Source: JASHPR01 sp963795055 (GTDB lineage Bacteria; Actinomycetota; Actinomycetes; Streptosporangiales; Streptosporangiaceae). From it: a stretch of DNA of 64,000 nt. Where the stretch lies: the NCBI GenBank assembly GCA_963795055.1, contig CAWCGJ010000004.1, positions 1 through 64,000 on the forward strand. The letters are read 5' to 3'. Each line of letters starts with the position of its first letter. Within the stretch, counting starts at the first letter, position 1. This document shows, piece after piece, positions 1 through 9,096 of this stretch. The position numbers and the translations under genes were made by a program. The notes under the pieces are model-generated. The model ran no database searches. It had not been told where the DNA came from and saw nothing but the letters and a program-made list of their open reading frames with translations.

Positions 1-1237
1 CATCGTGCTGCGGCTGCCCAAGCCGCCGGGGCGGCCCAGCATCGACTACCGGGGCATGGCCCTGCTCGCCGGCTCGGTGATCAGCCTGGTGCTGCTCACC
101 AGCTGGGGCGGCACCACCTATGGCTGGACGTCGCCGGTGATCATCGGGCTGGGCGCGGCCACGCTCGCGCTGGGCGCGGCGTGGCTGGTCTCGGCCCGGT
201 ACGCGGCCGACCCGGTCATCCCGCTCCGGCTATACCGCGACCAGAGCTTCCGCATCGCGTGCACGATCTCGCTGATCACCGGGATCGGCATGTTCGGCGC
301 AATCGCCTACCTGCCGACCTACCTGCAAATCGTCACCGGCGTGAGCGCGACCCGCTCGGGGCTGCTGCTGCTGCCGCTGATCGGCGGGCTGCGGCAACCT
401 CCATCACCTCCGGCAGGCTCATCGCCCGAACCGGCCACTACAAGGCCTACCCCGTAGCCGGGACGGCGCTGGCCGCCGTCGGCCTTTACCTGCTGTCCAC
501 CCTGGGCGTGCGAACCTCGCACCTGGCCTCCAGCCTGTACCTGCTGGTGCTGGGCCTGGGCATCGGCCTGTTCCTGCAGGTCATGGTCCTCATCGTGCAG
601 AACACCGCGGCACATCGCGACCTGGGCGCGGCAACCTCATCAGTCAACTTCGCCCGGCAGGTCGGCAGCAGCGTAGGAGTGGCCCTGGTCGGGGCACTGT
701 TCATCCACCGGCTGGACGGCCAGCTCGCCGCCCGCCTGCCAGCGTGGGGCCGGCCACCTCAGCGCGGCGCAGGTCAGCGCGATCACGCCGCAGGGCCTCG
801 CCCACCTGGCCGTCCCTCTGAGGCACGTCATCGCCTCAGCGTTCGCCACCGCGCTCCCGCCCATCTACGCCTACCTGATCCCGCTGCTGGCCGCGGCGTT
901 CCTGCTCGCGCTGATCCTCAAGGAGATCCCGCTGCACGCCCGGGCCGACATGGATACAGGGGATGCAGCGGATGCCGCACAGGGCGCCCCGCCACCGGCC
1001 AGAGCACGCCCGCAGGGCGCGCTTCAGGGTGCCGCGGCTACCATCCCCGGCACGCCGCGCCAGGATGCCGGATCCCACCACAGGCCGCGGCCGGGCCGAG
1101 CGCGCGCCGCCGGCCCGGCCGGCGGCAGGCCTCGCGGCTCCCCGTACTCACCCGCCGGAAGATCCCGCCCGGCGGGTGAACCGCACGCCTCTACTATCCG
1201 TGTTAGTAGTGTAGGCAGTCAATACCAACAGGAGTGA
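1..1237 (+). pseudogene. MFS drug exporter (DHA2-like), 5'-truncated and frameshifted
   Basis: This is the C-terminal part of a 14-helix-type major facilitator exporter, cut by the window edge. Hydrophobic helices are clear in frame 2 up to about 390 (a segment reading ..MFGAIAYLPTYLQIV..). Reading continues in frame 1 (SITSGRLIARTGHYK.., NFARQVGSSVGVALVGALF) and returns to frame 2 after about 750 (IYAYLIPLLAAAFLLALILK). The first shift looks like one missing base in the GGGCTGCGG context; the second is an extra base (or two missing) near GTGGGGCC. Once the frame is restored it stays open to a TGA at 1235-1237, just before the next gene. The VGSSVG-type helix and the loop after it match EmrB/QacA-type exporters. 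Whether this is a true pseudogene or a sequencing artefact cannot be told from one sequence. Confidence 0.7.
1191..1209 (+). promoter_or_regulatory. Inverted repeat before secreted repeat protein
   Basis: CTACTA (1191-1196) and TAGTAG (1204-1209) form perfect 6-bp arms around a 7-nt spacer. They lie in an A/T-rich patch about 30 nt before the start at 1241. The 11-bp core CCGTGTTAGTA also occurs before the DUF929 gene at about 3998-4008. This suggests a shared operator or promoter element; the binding protein is unknown. Confidence 0.4.
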
Positions 1238-1240
1238 ACC

Positions 1241-1747
1241 ATGCGGCACCCCAAGATCATCATCTCCGGCATCGCCCTGGCCGGCGTGGCCGCCGCGGGC
1301 GGCATCACCGCCGCCTCGGCAGCCAGCTCCCCCTCGGCCAGCCACAGCGGCCCAGCGACCGTGCGCACCGCATCAGTCACCGTCGGGGGCAAGACCGAGA
1401 CCATCCTGGTCAACGGCCACGGCCTGCCGCTGTACTTCTACAAGCCCGACACCGCAGCCAAATCACTCGTCAGCGGCGTCCTGGCCCGGCTATGGCCACC
1501 GCTGACCTCGGCCGCACCCGCCGCCGCCGGACTGAGCGGCAAGGTCACTGTCCTCATGGACTCCCACGGCGACCAGGTCACCTACAACGGCCACCCGCTG
1601 TACACCTTCGCTGACGACCACGCAGACCAAGTGACCGGCCAGGGCGTCCAGGGCTTCTTCGTGGCTACCCCCGGCTTGGCCGCGATAAGCACATCCCCCA
1701 CTTCGGGAACGGCCCCCGCGGCCCCCTCCAGCGGCATCGGTTACTGA
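1241..1747 (+). CDS. Secreted protein with COG4315-type repeats
   Basis: A 168-residue exported protein. Residues 1-29 are a Sec-type signal peptide (basic MRHPK, hydrophobic stretch, AASAAS cleavage region). The mature part has two copies of a beta motif, ILVNGHGLPLYFYKPD near residue 64 and VTYNGHPLYTFADD near residue 110. This is the arrangement in the secreted repeat family once called lipoprotein_15 (COG4315), whose function is unknown. No lipobox cysteine is present. An AGGAG ribosome site precedes the ATG by six bases, and the start follows the end of the frameshifted MFS frame directly. The C-terminus is low-complexity Ala/Pro/Ser. Confidence 0.7.
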   Translation: MRHPKIIISGIALAGVAAAGGITAASAASSPSASHSGPATVRTASVTVGGKTETILVNGHGLPLYFYKPDTAAKSLVSGVLARLWPPLTSAAPAAAGLSGKVTVLMDSHGDQVTYNGHPLYTFADDHADQVTGQGVQGFFVATPGLAAISTSPTSGTAPAAPSSGIGY

Positions 1748-1935
1748 CACCGCCAGCTGACCCGATCCGCTGGCCTCCGAACCTTCGGCGGAGGCCAGCG
1801 GGCAGGGGCCCGCGGCCATGCCCGGGCCTCCGGCCATATCCATCGCAGCAGTAAATCGCCCGCCACCCCGCGTCATGCGGGCCTCCAGCACGGCCGCGCG
1901 GCCCACTGGAGCCGCACGGCCTCAGACAGGCAGAC

Positions 1936-3684
1936 ATGACACTCACCAGACCCGCCTCGGCCGACCAGCGCCGGATATGGCTGCGACCACCACCGCCGCG
2001 CCAGGCTGGTGCGTCCGCCGGCCCGGACACCGCCCCGGCTCCGCGGCATCGGAGTGCCAAACGGCTGGCCCGCGTCGCGGCCGCCGCCTTTGCGGTGGCG
2101 GCGCTGGCGGCCGCCGGGGTGACCGAGCGGGCCGCGGTGGCCGCGTCGTTCGCGGGGCTGGGTCATCTGCACTGGCTCTGGATCCCAGCCGCTATCGTGC
2201 TCGAAACGGCGTCCATGGCGGCGTTCGCGATCATGCTGCGCCGGCTGCTCGCCGCCGGGGGCGCCAGCGTAGGCATCAGGCCCATGCTGGTCACCGCCTA
2301 TGCGGCCAACGCGCTCTCGGTCTCAGTCCCCCTGGCCGGACCCGGGCTCGCCACAGCCTTCACCTTCCGCCGGTTCACCCGGCAGGGCGCCGATGCGCCG
2401 CTGGCCGGCTGGGCGCTGCTGGCCGGCGGGGTGGTCTCCACCGCCGCCGGCGTCCTGGTCGTGGGCGGCGGCGCACTGGCGTCAGGGAACATCCTGGCCA
2501 CGGCGGCCGGCGTTCCCGGCGGCGTGCTCGCCGTGGCCGCCCTCATCGGAGTGGCCGCCGCCACGCGCCGTCCGCGGCTGCGCGGCGCGCTCGAACGGCC
2601 CGCCGCCTGGGCGCTGCGGCACGGATCCCGGCTGGCACGCCGGCCCGCCGACGATCCCCGCCAGGCCATCCGGGCCTGGGCGACCCGGCTGGGCTCGCTC
2701 CAGCTTCCGCCGTCGGGCTGGATGACGGTGACCGGCCTGGCCCTGGCCAACTGGCTCGCCGACGCAGCGGTCCTCGCCGTGAGCATCCGCGCCGCCGGCG
2801 CGGCCGTGCCCTGGCACGACCTCCTGCTGGTCTACGGCTCGGGCATCGCCGCGCAAAGCCTCAACATCACACCCGGCGGGCTCGGCGTCACCGAGGGAAC
2901 CCTCGGCCTGGCCCTGGTCACCGCCGGGCTGCACGCCAGCCAGGCGCTGGCCGCGGTCCTGCTCTACCGCCTGGCCAGTTTCTGGCTGGTGGCCTTGGGC
3001 GGATGGCTGGTCCTCCTCTGGCTGCGCCACCGCCGCGGTGCCGGCGTGACACCGGCACCACGCCAAACCGCGCCGTTCTGCACGCGACCGCCCCGGAAAC
3101 CGGACACCGCCATGGCCATTGACATCGAAACGATTGACATGCCAGCCACGCAGGGCACTCACGAACTGGTGCTGCTGCACGGGCAGCCAGGCTCGCCCGC
3201 CGACTGGGTGCCGCTGGCCGCACGGCTGCCAGCCCAGTTCCGCGCCGTCGCGGCGGACCGGCCGGGATACGGCTCCAGCCCGCTGGCCGCCGGCGGGTTC
3301 GCCGCGAATGCGCGCGCCCTGCTCGATGACCTGGACTCGCGGGGCGTCAAGCGCGCGGTGCTGGTGGGGCACTCCTACGGCGGCGGGGTGGCATTGTCAG
3401 CCGCGAGCCTGGCGCCGGAGCGCGTGGAGGCGGTGGTCCTGCTCGCGAGCGTCGGCCCGGGGTGCGTGAACGGCTGGGACAGGCTGCTGGCCGCGCCCGG
3501 CGCAGGGCAGCTGTGCGCCCTGGTGGCGTGGCGGCTGACACCATGGATCGCCCGTGCCCGGCTCGCCCTGATCAGGCGGCGGCGCGGGCGCCCGCTACGC
3601 CCGGACGAGCACGTCAACTGGCAAGTCTGGGGCCGCACGGGGCGGGAGTACCGCCCGCTATGGCGCACGTTCCTGACCGAGTAA
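1936..3684 (+). CDS. YbhN-like membrane protein fused to truncated alpha/beta hydrolase
   Basis: One continuous 582-residue frame. Residues about 45-375 carry several transmembrane helices and resemble the lysylphosphatidylglycerol-synthase-like/UPF0104 flippase family; the stretch SLNITPGGLGVTEG near residue 315 matches its conserved PGG-G-E loop. From Met393 (ATG 3112) an alpha/beta hydrolase begins: oxyanion motif HGQPGSPADW, then nucleophile elbow GHSYGG with Ser480. The frame stops at TAA 3682-3684, before the acid and histidine of the triad. These lie in the same frame just downstream (3685-3978). ATG 3112 has no clear ribosome site, so the hydrolase may be translated as a fusion or from its own weak start. 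The N-terminal 45 residues are Pro/Arg-rich. Confidence 0.65.
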   Translation: MTLTRPASADQRRIWLRPPPPRQAGASAGPDTAPAPRHRSAKRLARVAAAAFAVAALAAAGVTERAAVAASFAGLGHLHWLWIPAAIVLETASMAAFAIMLRRLLAAGGASVGIRPMLVTAYAANALSVSVPLAGPGLATAFTFRRFTRQGADAPLAGWALLAGGVVSTAAGVLVVGGGALASGNILATAAGVPGGVLAVAALIGVAAATRRPRLRGALERPAAWALRHGSRLARRPADDPRQAIRAWATRLGSLQLPPSGWMTVTGLALANWLADAAVLAVSIRAAGAAVPWHDLLLVYGSGIAAQSLNITPGGLGVTEGTLGLALVTAGLHASQALAAVLLYRLASFWLVALGGWLVLLWLRHRRGAGVTPAPRQTAPFCTRPPRKPDTAMAIDIETIDMPATQGTHELVLLHGQPGSPADWVPLAARLPAQFRAVAADRPGYGSSPLAAGGFAANARALLDDLDSRGVKRAVLVGHSYGGGVALSAASLAPERVEAVVLLASVGPGCVNGWDRLLAAPGAGQLCALVAWRLTPWIARARLALIRRRRGRPLRPDEHVNWQVWGRTGREYRPLWRTFLTE

Positions 3685-3978
3685 CGCGCCCTGCTGCGCG
3701 AGCTAGGCGAGCTGGAGTCCGCCATCCCGTCGGTCCAGGCGCCGGTGCTGCTGCTCGCCGACCCTGAAGACACACTGGTTCCCGTCGGCACCGCCCTCAG
3801 GCTCGCGCAGATCCTGCCGGACGCTCGCGTGCAACTGGTCCAAGGCGCGGGGCATCACCTGCCCCGGCGCGCCCCGGGTGTGGTCGCCGATGCGATCGTC
3901 GCGTTCCTGGCCACAGCGGAAGAGCGCGGCGGCCCGGATGAGGCGCTGTCCCGCAACCTCCCCCGGCTGGCTGCTTGA
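3685..3978 (+). pseudogene. C-terminal part of the alpha/beta hydrolase after an in-frame stop
   Basis: This continues in the same frame as the upstream fusion gene. It encodes the missing third of the hydrolase: an LLLADPEDTLVP strand-loop with the likely catalytic Asp, and GAGHHLPRRAP with the catalytic His. The only interruption is TAA at 3682-3684; CAA or GAA there would restore the enzyme. Thus a single base change separates it from an intact hydrolase. On its own the fragment lacks the nucleophile and should be inactive. Confidence 0.65.
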
Positions 3979-3992
3979 ACAACTCACCAGTC

Positions 3993-4008
3993 CTACCCGT
4001 GTTAGTAC
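3993..4008 (+). promoter_or_regulatory. Second copy of the CCGTGTTAGTA motif
   Basis: CTACCCGTGTTAGTA lies 12-27 nt before the ATG at 4020. It shares 11 consecutive bases (CCGTGTTAGTA) with the inverted repeat before the secreted protein at 1241. The left arm is less complete here. Two exported-protein genes preceded by the same A/T-rich word suggest co-regulation. Confidence 0.35.
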
Positions 4009-4019
4009 AAGGGGCCGAC

Positions 4020-4964
4020 ATGTCGGCTGACCCGGTGCCAGCCAGCCGGAGGAAGGAAGGTCAGGTGCCGAACACCCGTCATGGCCATGGGGGAGGCAAG
4101 CCAGCCAGGCCGCCGCGAGGCTCTCAGGCCACCATGCGAACCCGCGAGCGGATCGCCGCCGAGCGAGCCGCTCAAAAGCGTGCCGAGGCACGCCGGCGGT
4201 TCCTGGTGCCGATCGCGGCAGTCACCGCCGTCCTGGCTATCGTCGCGGCGCTGTTCGCTGTCAAGCTGAGCTCAGCTCCCGCGTCCGCAGCGACCGCCAG
4301 CGAGTCGCCGGCCTCCTCCGCCGTCGTCAGGCAGGTCACCACCGTTCCACCCGGTGTGCTCACGAGGGTGAACCCGGGCCAGGCGGCCACCCCTTTGCAG
4401 ACAGTGCCAGCGGCCGGGCCGCCGCTGACCATCGGCGGCAAGCCAGCGATCGTCTTCGTCAGCGAAGAGTCCTGCCCGTTCTGCGCAGCCGAACGCTGGC
4501 CGCTGGCCGTCGCGCTGGCCCACTTCGGCACCTGGAGCCACCTCGGCTCCACCACGTCATCGGCCACCGACATTTACCCGGACACGGCAACGCTCTCGTT
4601 CCGCACGGCGCAATACAGCAGCGCGGAACTCACGCTGCGGACGACTGAGCTGGCGGACAACGCCGGGCGGCCCCTGCAGGCCCAGACCCCGCTGGACACC
4701 AAGCTCATCGGCACCTACGACGTGCCCCCGTACGTCAACAGCGCCGGCCAGTCCGGGGCCGTCCCGTTCCTCGACATCGCCAATCACTACATCCTGGCCG
4801 GGGCGCAATACGACCCGCAGGTGCTCGCTGGCCTGTCCGCAGCCCAGATCGCTAGCCAGCTCAGCAACCCATCAAGCCCGGTCGCGCAGGCAGTCGACGG
4901 GTCCGCCAAGGTGATCATCACGGCCATCGACCAGGTCCTGCACGCCCAGGCGGCTCGCAGCTAG
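4020..4964 (+). CDS. DUF929 membrane-anchored thioredoxin-like protein
   Basis: A 314-residue protein from the ATG at 4020, which has AAGGGG six bases upstream. An in-frame TTG at 3975 overlapping the previous stop is a weaker option. Residues about 40-65 are basic and helical, residues 60-82 form one transmembrane helix, and the rest is outside the membrane. The core has a thioredoxin-like strand followed by SCPFC with cysteines 152 and 155, then WPLAVALAHFG, as in the archaeal/actinobacterial DUF929 family. The context suggests an extracytoplasmic disulfide function, but the family is uncharacterised. The shared motif at 3993-4008 links it to the gene at 1241. Confidence 0.7.
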   Translation: MSADPVPASRRKEGQVPNTRHGHGGGKPARPPRGSQATMRTRERIAAERAAQKRAEARRRFLVPIAAVTAVLAIVAALFAVKLSSAPASAATASESPASSAVVRQVTTVPPGVLTRVNPGQAATPLQTVPAAGPPLTIGGKPAIVFVSEESCPFCAAERWPLAVALAHFGTWSHLGSTTSSATDIYPDTATLSFRTAQYSSAELTLRTTELADNAGRPLQAQTPLDTKLIGTYDVPPYVNSAGQSGAVPFLDIANHYILAGAQYDPQVLAGLSAAQIASQLSNPSSPVAQAVDGSAKVIITAIDQVLHAQAARS

Positions 4965-5266
4965 CGCTGGCCGCAGGCGGATCCACAGCGTGCCGCGAGG
5001 CCCTGGACCGAGCGACGCCTGGGCATTGGAATGCTGGCCCGTCTTGAACCAGCCCCGGTGGCTGGGATCAGGGGCTCAACGGCGTGGCCATCGCGATCAC
5101 CCTGAGGTAGACACCAGCAGAACCACCCGAAACCGTGAACCCCTGGAAAACAGGGGCTTCACGCACCTTCGCCGCGTGGTGCTGGCTGGGATGAGGGCCC
5201 TGGTGAGGATAAGCGTGGAGGTGCTAGTGCATCGGCTGGTTCCTCGGTGCGCTCATCGCGGTGCCG
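4965..5266. other. No recognisable gene
   Basis: About 300 bp between the DUF929 gene and the DUF4331 remnant on the opposite strand. Open frames here are short, lack ribosome sites and do not resemble any family I recognise. Confidence 0.5.
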
Positions 5267-5760
5267 TCAGCCGACCACCGGGATGTTCTGCATCGAGGGA
5301 TTGTTGTAGCCGTCCCGCGGGTCGCTGAGGTAGGGGAACGAGCCGGGGAAGCTGAGGCCGGCGCTGGCCAGGTCCACTATGGTCGTCGATTCGGTGGCCG
5401 GCCCGCCGACGGCGAAGAGTGCGGTCGCGGCGGCGTCCTGGTGGTCGGGACAACGTTATGCAGGAGCGCCCCCGCCACTGCCCTCAGCTCGACGCTGACG
5501 ACGTCGTCGAAGACGCGGCGCCCGTTCGGGAACCCGGCATTGTCGCCGCCGACGACGCCCAGGATGCTGGCTGACGAGGGCGAGGTAGGGGCGATCGCGA
5601 CGTTCAGCCGCAGCAGGTCGGCCTTGGTGGCGCCGGTGAAGTTCTGGAAGCCGGGAACAGCCCGGCAGGCACGCCGGTGAGCAGGACCGCGTCGAGGTCG
5701 GGACGACGATCTTCCGGCACGCCCTCACCGGCTTGCCTGCCGATCACCACCAGCGTGCAT
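5267..5760 (-). pseudogene. DUF4331 family protein, C-terminal remnant with frameshifts
   Basis: Read on the minus strand in three frames, the fragment gives PDLDAVLLTGVPAGLFP, then ADLLRLNVAIAPT.., GVVGGDNAGFPNGRRVFDD and DDVVSVELRAVAGALL, and finally FPYLSDPRDGYNNPSMQN before a TGA at 5267-5269. These blocks are the hallmark C-terminal motifs of DUF4331 proteins, which are secreted proteins of several hundred residues. About 160 residues remain. Shifts sit near 5660 (one C short in a CCC run, GLFP to FQNFTG) and near 5450. The N-terminal part is missing upstream, so the gene is dead even if the shifts are sequencing errors. Confidence 0.65.
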
Positions 5761-6208
5761 ATCGACGGTTCGCGTACTTGGAACGGCGTCCGCGCCACCA
5801 CGGTGCGTGACTGGGAGGTTGGCGGTGGCGGGAGCCAGCCGAGCAGTCTCTGCTGGCTGACGCGGCGCTGAGCCTGGGCGACTGGGTAACTGCCGCCCGC
5901 TCCCAAAGTCGTCGCACCGAAGGTGCCCTAGACGACGGGACCGCACCTGGCACAACCCCTCGCCCGCCAGCGGCACCCGGCGCAACCGCACCTCTTGACG
6001 CGATGCCCCTGCAGGTCCGCGGCCTTCTGGCGCCGCGGATCTGCCCGCAACGGTGCGCGCCGGGGCGGCCGGCCAGCCCGGCGGATGGGACTTCCGCCTG
6101 CATGCCGCCCGCCCCAGCGCCCCCTCGCCGGCCGGGTTTACCCTGGCGGAGCGGGCACGTGGTGGATTCCCGTACCTGACGGGTCGCGCTGCCGGACAGT
6201 GACCCGGC
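5761..6208. other. No recognisable gene
   Basis: A stretch between the DUF4331 remnant and the protease fragment. Frames on both strands are low-complexity Arg/Pro/Ala translations without recognisable motifs. It may be eroded coding sequence. Confidence 0.45.
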
Positions 6209-6544
6209 TCAGGTGTACGGACTCAGGTGCACGCCGAGCTCGCCCAGGACCTGGGCCTGCCCGACGAAGTACACCGTGTCGGCGGGATTGGCGCCGCAGC
6301 ACTGCGCGGAGACCATGCCCACGGCGGTGCGGGTGTCGCTGCTGTGAATGGTGAACACGACTGCGCCGCTGTCGCCGTGCTGGACCACCCAGTTGCCGTT
6401 GGTGCTGTTCCCCTGAAAGCCGGCGACCTGGCCGCAGAACCCATCCGCTTCGCAGCTTTCCCAATAGGTGTTGGCCACGATCTTGATGTTGCGCGGGACA
6501 TCGACTGAATCCGTAACGGGCCCGCGGCACCGTGAGCGAGCCAA
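6209..6544 (-). pseudogene. Trypsin-like serine protease, C-terminal fragment
   Basis: A 111-residue frame on the minus strand contains VVQHGDSGAVVFTI, the GDSG serine loop of chymotrypsin-fold peptidases. Four cysteines (CEADGFC and QCC) and a final strand GMVSAQCC..YFVGQA follow the fold. The His and Asp parts of the triad would lie upstream on the minus strand, but that region is filled by short direct repeats and no further protease sequence. No signal peptide is present. It is therefore a truncated copy rather than an active protease. Confidence 0.55.
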
Positions 6545-6695
6545 AGGGTCCTTCCCGAGCGAGCCAAAGGGCGCGCCGCCGTCTGGACTGACGAGCGAGG
6601 GCGCGAGGAACGAGCGCCCGAGCGAGGAGGGAAGACGGCGGGTTTAAGCGCCCGGAGGCGAGCGAGGAGAGCAAAAGTGCGCCCGGAGGCGAGCG
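6533..6695. repeat. Short direct repeats (GAGCGAGCC and CCCGGAGGCGAG families)
   Basis: A 15-bp word GAGCGAGCCAAAGGG occurs at 6534-6548 and 6557-6571. A 19-bp word beginning GCGCCCGGAGG occurs perfectly at 6646-6664 and 6677-6695. Related GAGCGAGG words fill the gap. The array separates the truncated protease from the end of the glycosyltransferase gene and may mark the recombination that removed the protease N-terminus. Confidence 0.7.
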
Positions 6696-6716
6696 AGCGG
6701 ATAAGAGTCACGCCGG

Positions 6717-8909
6717 CTACGGGGACGCGGTCGGGGACGAGCTGGCGGTCGGGCTCGGGGTCGGGCTCGGCGTGGGGCTGGGGGTCGAAGTGGGCGACGG
6801 CGTAGGGCTTGGCGTGGGGGAGGGCGTCGTGGGGCTCGGGGTCGGGCTGGGCGTGGTCCGCGTGGGGCTCGGGGTCGCGGTATGCGTGGGCGGGGCCGGC
6901 GCGACCAGGTTCGGCGGCTGCACCTGATGACGGCCCGGTACCAGGAAGAGCGCCACGGCCGCGATGATCACGCCCAGGACCGTGACCAGCCCGCCGACCG
7001 CCGCGCTGCGCACCAGCGTCTGGCGCCGCTGGCTGCGCTTCCACTCCATGGTCCGCACCTCGACCAGCTCGGGCGGCAGCGCCGCCCGCTGCGCGGCCCA
7101 GCTGTTGACCGGCGCCGCGGCCATGCCGAGCGTGGGGAACAGGAGCAGGGCCGCCAGCAGCGGCCCGGCCAGCTCGGTGGCCTTGGTCAGCGCGCCGGCG
7201 ATGCCCAGCAGCCCGAGCAGGGCCAGCGACGTCTCGGCCCAGTTCGCCCGCAGCGCCTCCCACCATTTCGCCTGCTCGCTGGTTTTCGGCGTGCGCAGGA
7301 ACGCCGCCTTCTTGGCGAACAGGCCGACCACCGAGGCCCGCGCCACCACCAGGGACGTGGACTGCCAGATGAAGAACGCGCCGAGCGAGTCCCGCCAGGA
7401 CGCCCCGGTGCCGCGGCGCAGCAGCGCGACCGCCCGCACCAGCCCGAGCAGGACCAGCACCGGGACCGTGGCCACCAGGAACGCGGTGAGCTTGCGGAAC
7501 AGCTCGCCGCCCCCGGTGGCCAGGTTCAGCGCCCCGGCCAGCAGGAAGACCAGGAAGATGAGACCCAGCAGGTCGCCGTACCACTGGACCGCGCCGGACA
7601 GGTAGGCCCAGCGCTGACCGGTGGTGAGCCGGTTCTGCTTGGAGGGACGCCCGGGCAGCAGCGAGCGCCAGTGCATCCGCAGGATCTGGATGCCGCCGAA
7701 GCACCAGCGGTAGCGCTGGCCCTTGAGCGCCTCGAAGGTCAGCGGCATGATGCCCTTGCCGTAGGACTGGTCGATGCTGTAGCCGGTCCAGCCGGCCCGC
7801 AGCAGCCGCAGGGACAGCTCGGCGTCCTCGGTGATGCACCACTCGTCCCAGCCGCCGAGCTGGTCGAGGGCGACCCGGCGGATCAGGCCCATCGTGCCGG
7901 CGAAGATGGCCCCGTCCCGCTCGTTCCGCGACGGCTGGGAGACCGCGAAGAAGTACGAGTAGGAGTAGTACAGCCGCCGGTAGTACCGGGCGCGCTCCCA
8001 GCCGCGGTAGTCCTGCGGGGCCTGGGTGAAGCCAACCCAGCTCTCGGCGAACAACGGCGCGCAGCGGCGCAGGAACCCGGGTTCCAGCTGGTAGTCGGAG
8101 TCCACCACCCCGATGACCTCGGCCCGCTCGTCGGTCATCTTGGTCAGCGCGTAGTTCAGCGCCCCCGACTTGTAGCCCGGCCAGTCCTCCAGGTGCGCGA
8201 ACTTCACGTTGTGCCGCTTGCACCAGGCCTCGACCGGGCGCCACAGGCTCTCGTCGTCGGTGTTGTCGTCGATCAGGATGACCTCGTAGCGCGGGTAGTC
8301 GAGGCGTACCAGCGTGCGGAGCGTGTCGATGACCATGTCCGGCGGCTCGTTGTGCGCCGGCACGTGCAGGCTGACGAACGGAAGCTCGTCGGCCGCGGGC
8401 AGCTGCGCCGTCGTGGGCGGTGTGATCCGCCGGTCCCATTTCTCCGAGCCGATCGCGTCGCAGATCTCCCACAGGTAGGCGCTGGCCAGGATCGCGGCGA
8501 ACAGCTCGAAGAACCACAGCAGCAGACCGCCTGCCGTGCTCGCGGGCCCGAGGTCGCTGTAGAAGGTCCAGTCCAGGACGTAGGCCAGGTAGACCGCGAA
8601 CAGGAAGATGCTGGTGGCCCAGCACAGGTGGCCGCGCGCGTTCCAGCGCCGGGTCACCGGCAGCCAGACCAGGCTCCCGGCGACCAGGCCGGCCACGCCG
8701 GCGATCGTGTTTTGCTCGGTCACCCCGAGCAGCCGCATCGCCACGGCCACGAGCGCGGCCAGCACTAGCGTGCCGGCCACCTTGAACGCGAGCCTGCGGG
8801 TGGTCGCCCACGCCCCGGTCGTCCGGTGCGGATGCCCGCGGCCGATGAGCAACGCGGCCGTGCCCACCGGAGCCGCGATGATGCCCGCCAGCACGAGCGC
8901 AGCCAGCAC
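6717..8909 (-). CDS. Membrane GT2 glycosyltransferase (cellulose synthase-like)
   Basis: A 730-residue processive-type family 2 glycosyltransferase, likely making an extracellular polysaccharide at the cytoplasmic membrane. N-terminal helices (residues 1-165) precede the catalytic domain: VILIDDNTDDE and VVDSDYQLEPG (UDP-sugar/metal aspartates), CITEDAELSLRLL (general base TED) and GQRYRWCFGG (the Q-x-x-RW product-channel motif). Several transmembrane helices follow to about residue 660. The last 80 residues are a Pro/Thr/Ser tail of TPSPTPSP repeats, probably wall-spanning. The start is GTG at 8909 behind a GGGAGG stretch. No PilZ domain or BcsB partner is visible nearby. It is divergent from the aldehyde dehydrogenase gene. 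Confidence 0.85.
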   Translation of the reverse strand: MLAALVLAGIIAAPVGTAALLIGRGHPHRTTGAWATTRRLAFKVAGTLVLAALVAVAMRLLGVTEQNTIAGVAGLVAGSLVWLPVTRRWNARGHLCWATSIFLFAVYLAYVLDWTFYSDLGPASTAGGLLLWFFELFAAILASAYLWEICDAIGSEKWDRRITPPTTAQLPAADELPFVSLHVPAHNEPPDMVIDTLRTLVRLDYPRYEVILIDDNTDDESLWRPVEAWCKRHNVKFAHLEDWPGYKSGALNYALTKMTDERAEVIGVVDSDYQLEPGFLRRCAPLFAESWVGFTQAPQDYRGWERARYYRRLYYSYSYFFAVSQPSRNERDGAIFAGTMGLIRRVALDQLGGWDEWCITEDAELSLRLLRAGWTGYSIDQSYGKGIMPLTFEALKGQRYRWCFGGIQILRMHWRSLLPGRPSKQNRLTTGQRWAYLSGAVQWYGDLLGLIFLVFLLAGALNLATGGGELFRKLTAFLVATVPVLVLLGLVRAVALLRRGTGASWRDSLGAFFIWQSTSLVVARASVVGLFAKKAAFLRTPKTSEQAKWWEALRANWAETSLALLGLLGIAGALTKATELAGPLLAALLLFPTLGMAAAPVNSWAAQRAALPPELVEVRTMEWKRSQRRQTLVRSAAVGGLVTVLGVIIAAVALFLVPGRHQVQPPNLVAPAPPTHTATPSPTRTTPSPTPSPTTPSPTPSPTPSPTSTPSPTPSPTPSPTASSSPTASP

Positions 8910-9096
8910 GAGCCCGCCTCCCGCCTCCCCGCCTCTGCCTGACGTGACAAGTCGCGACCACTACCCGCAATGTAGCCGCGGTTAACATCCCGAGGCCGGC
9001 ATCTGGTCCCGGCCGCCTGGCCAGCGTAGGCCTCGTGACCCGCTGGCGTGCGAGAATGAGGCCCGGACCACGACGCCGAGCGACGGGAAGTTGCTG

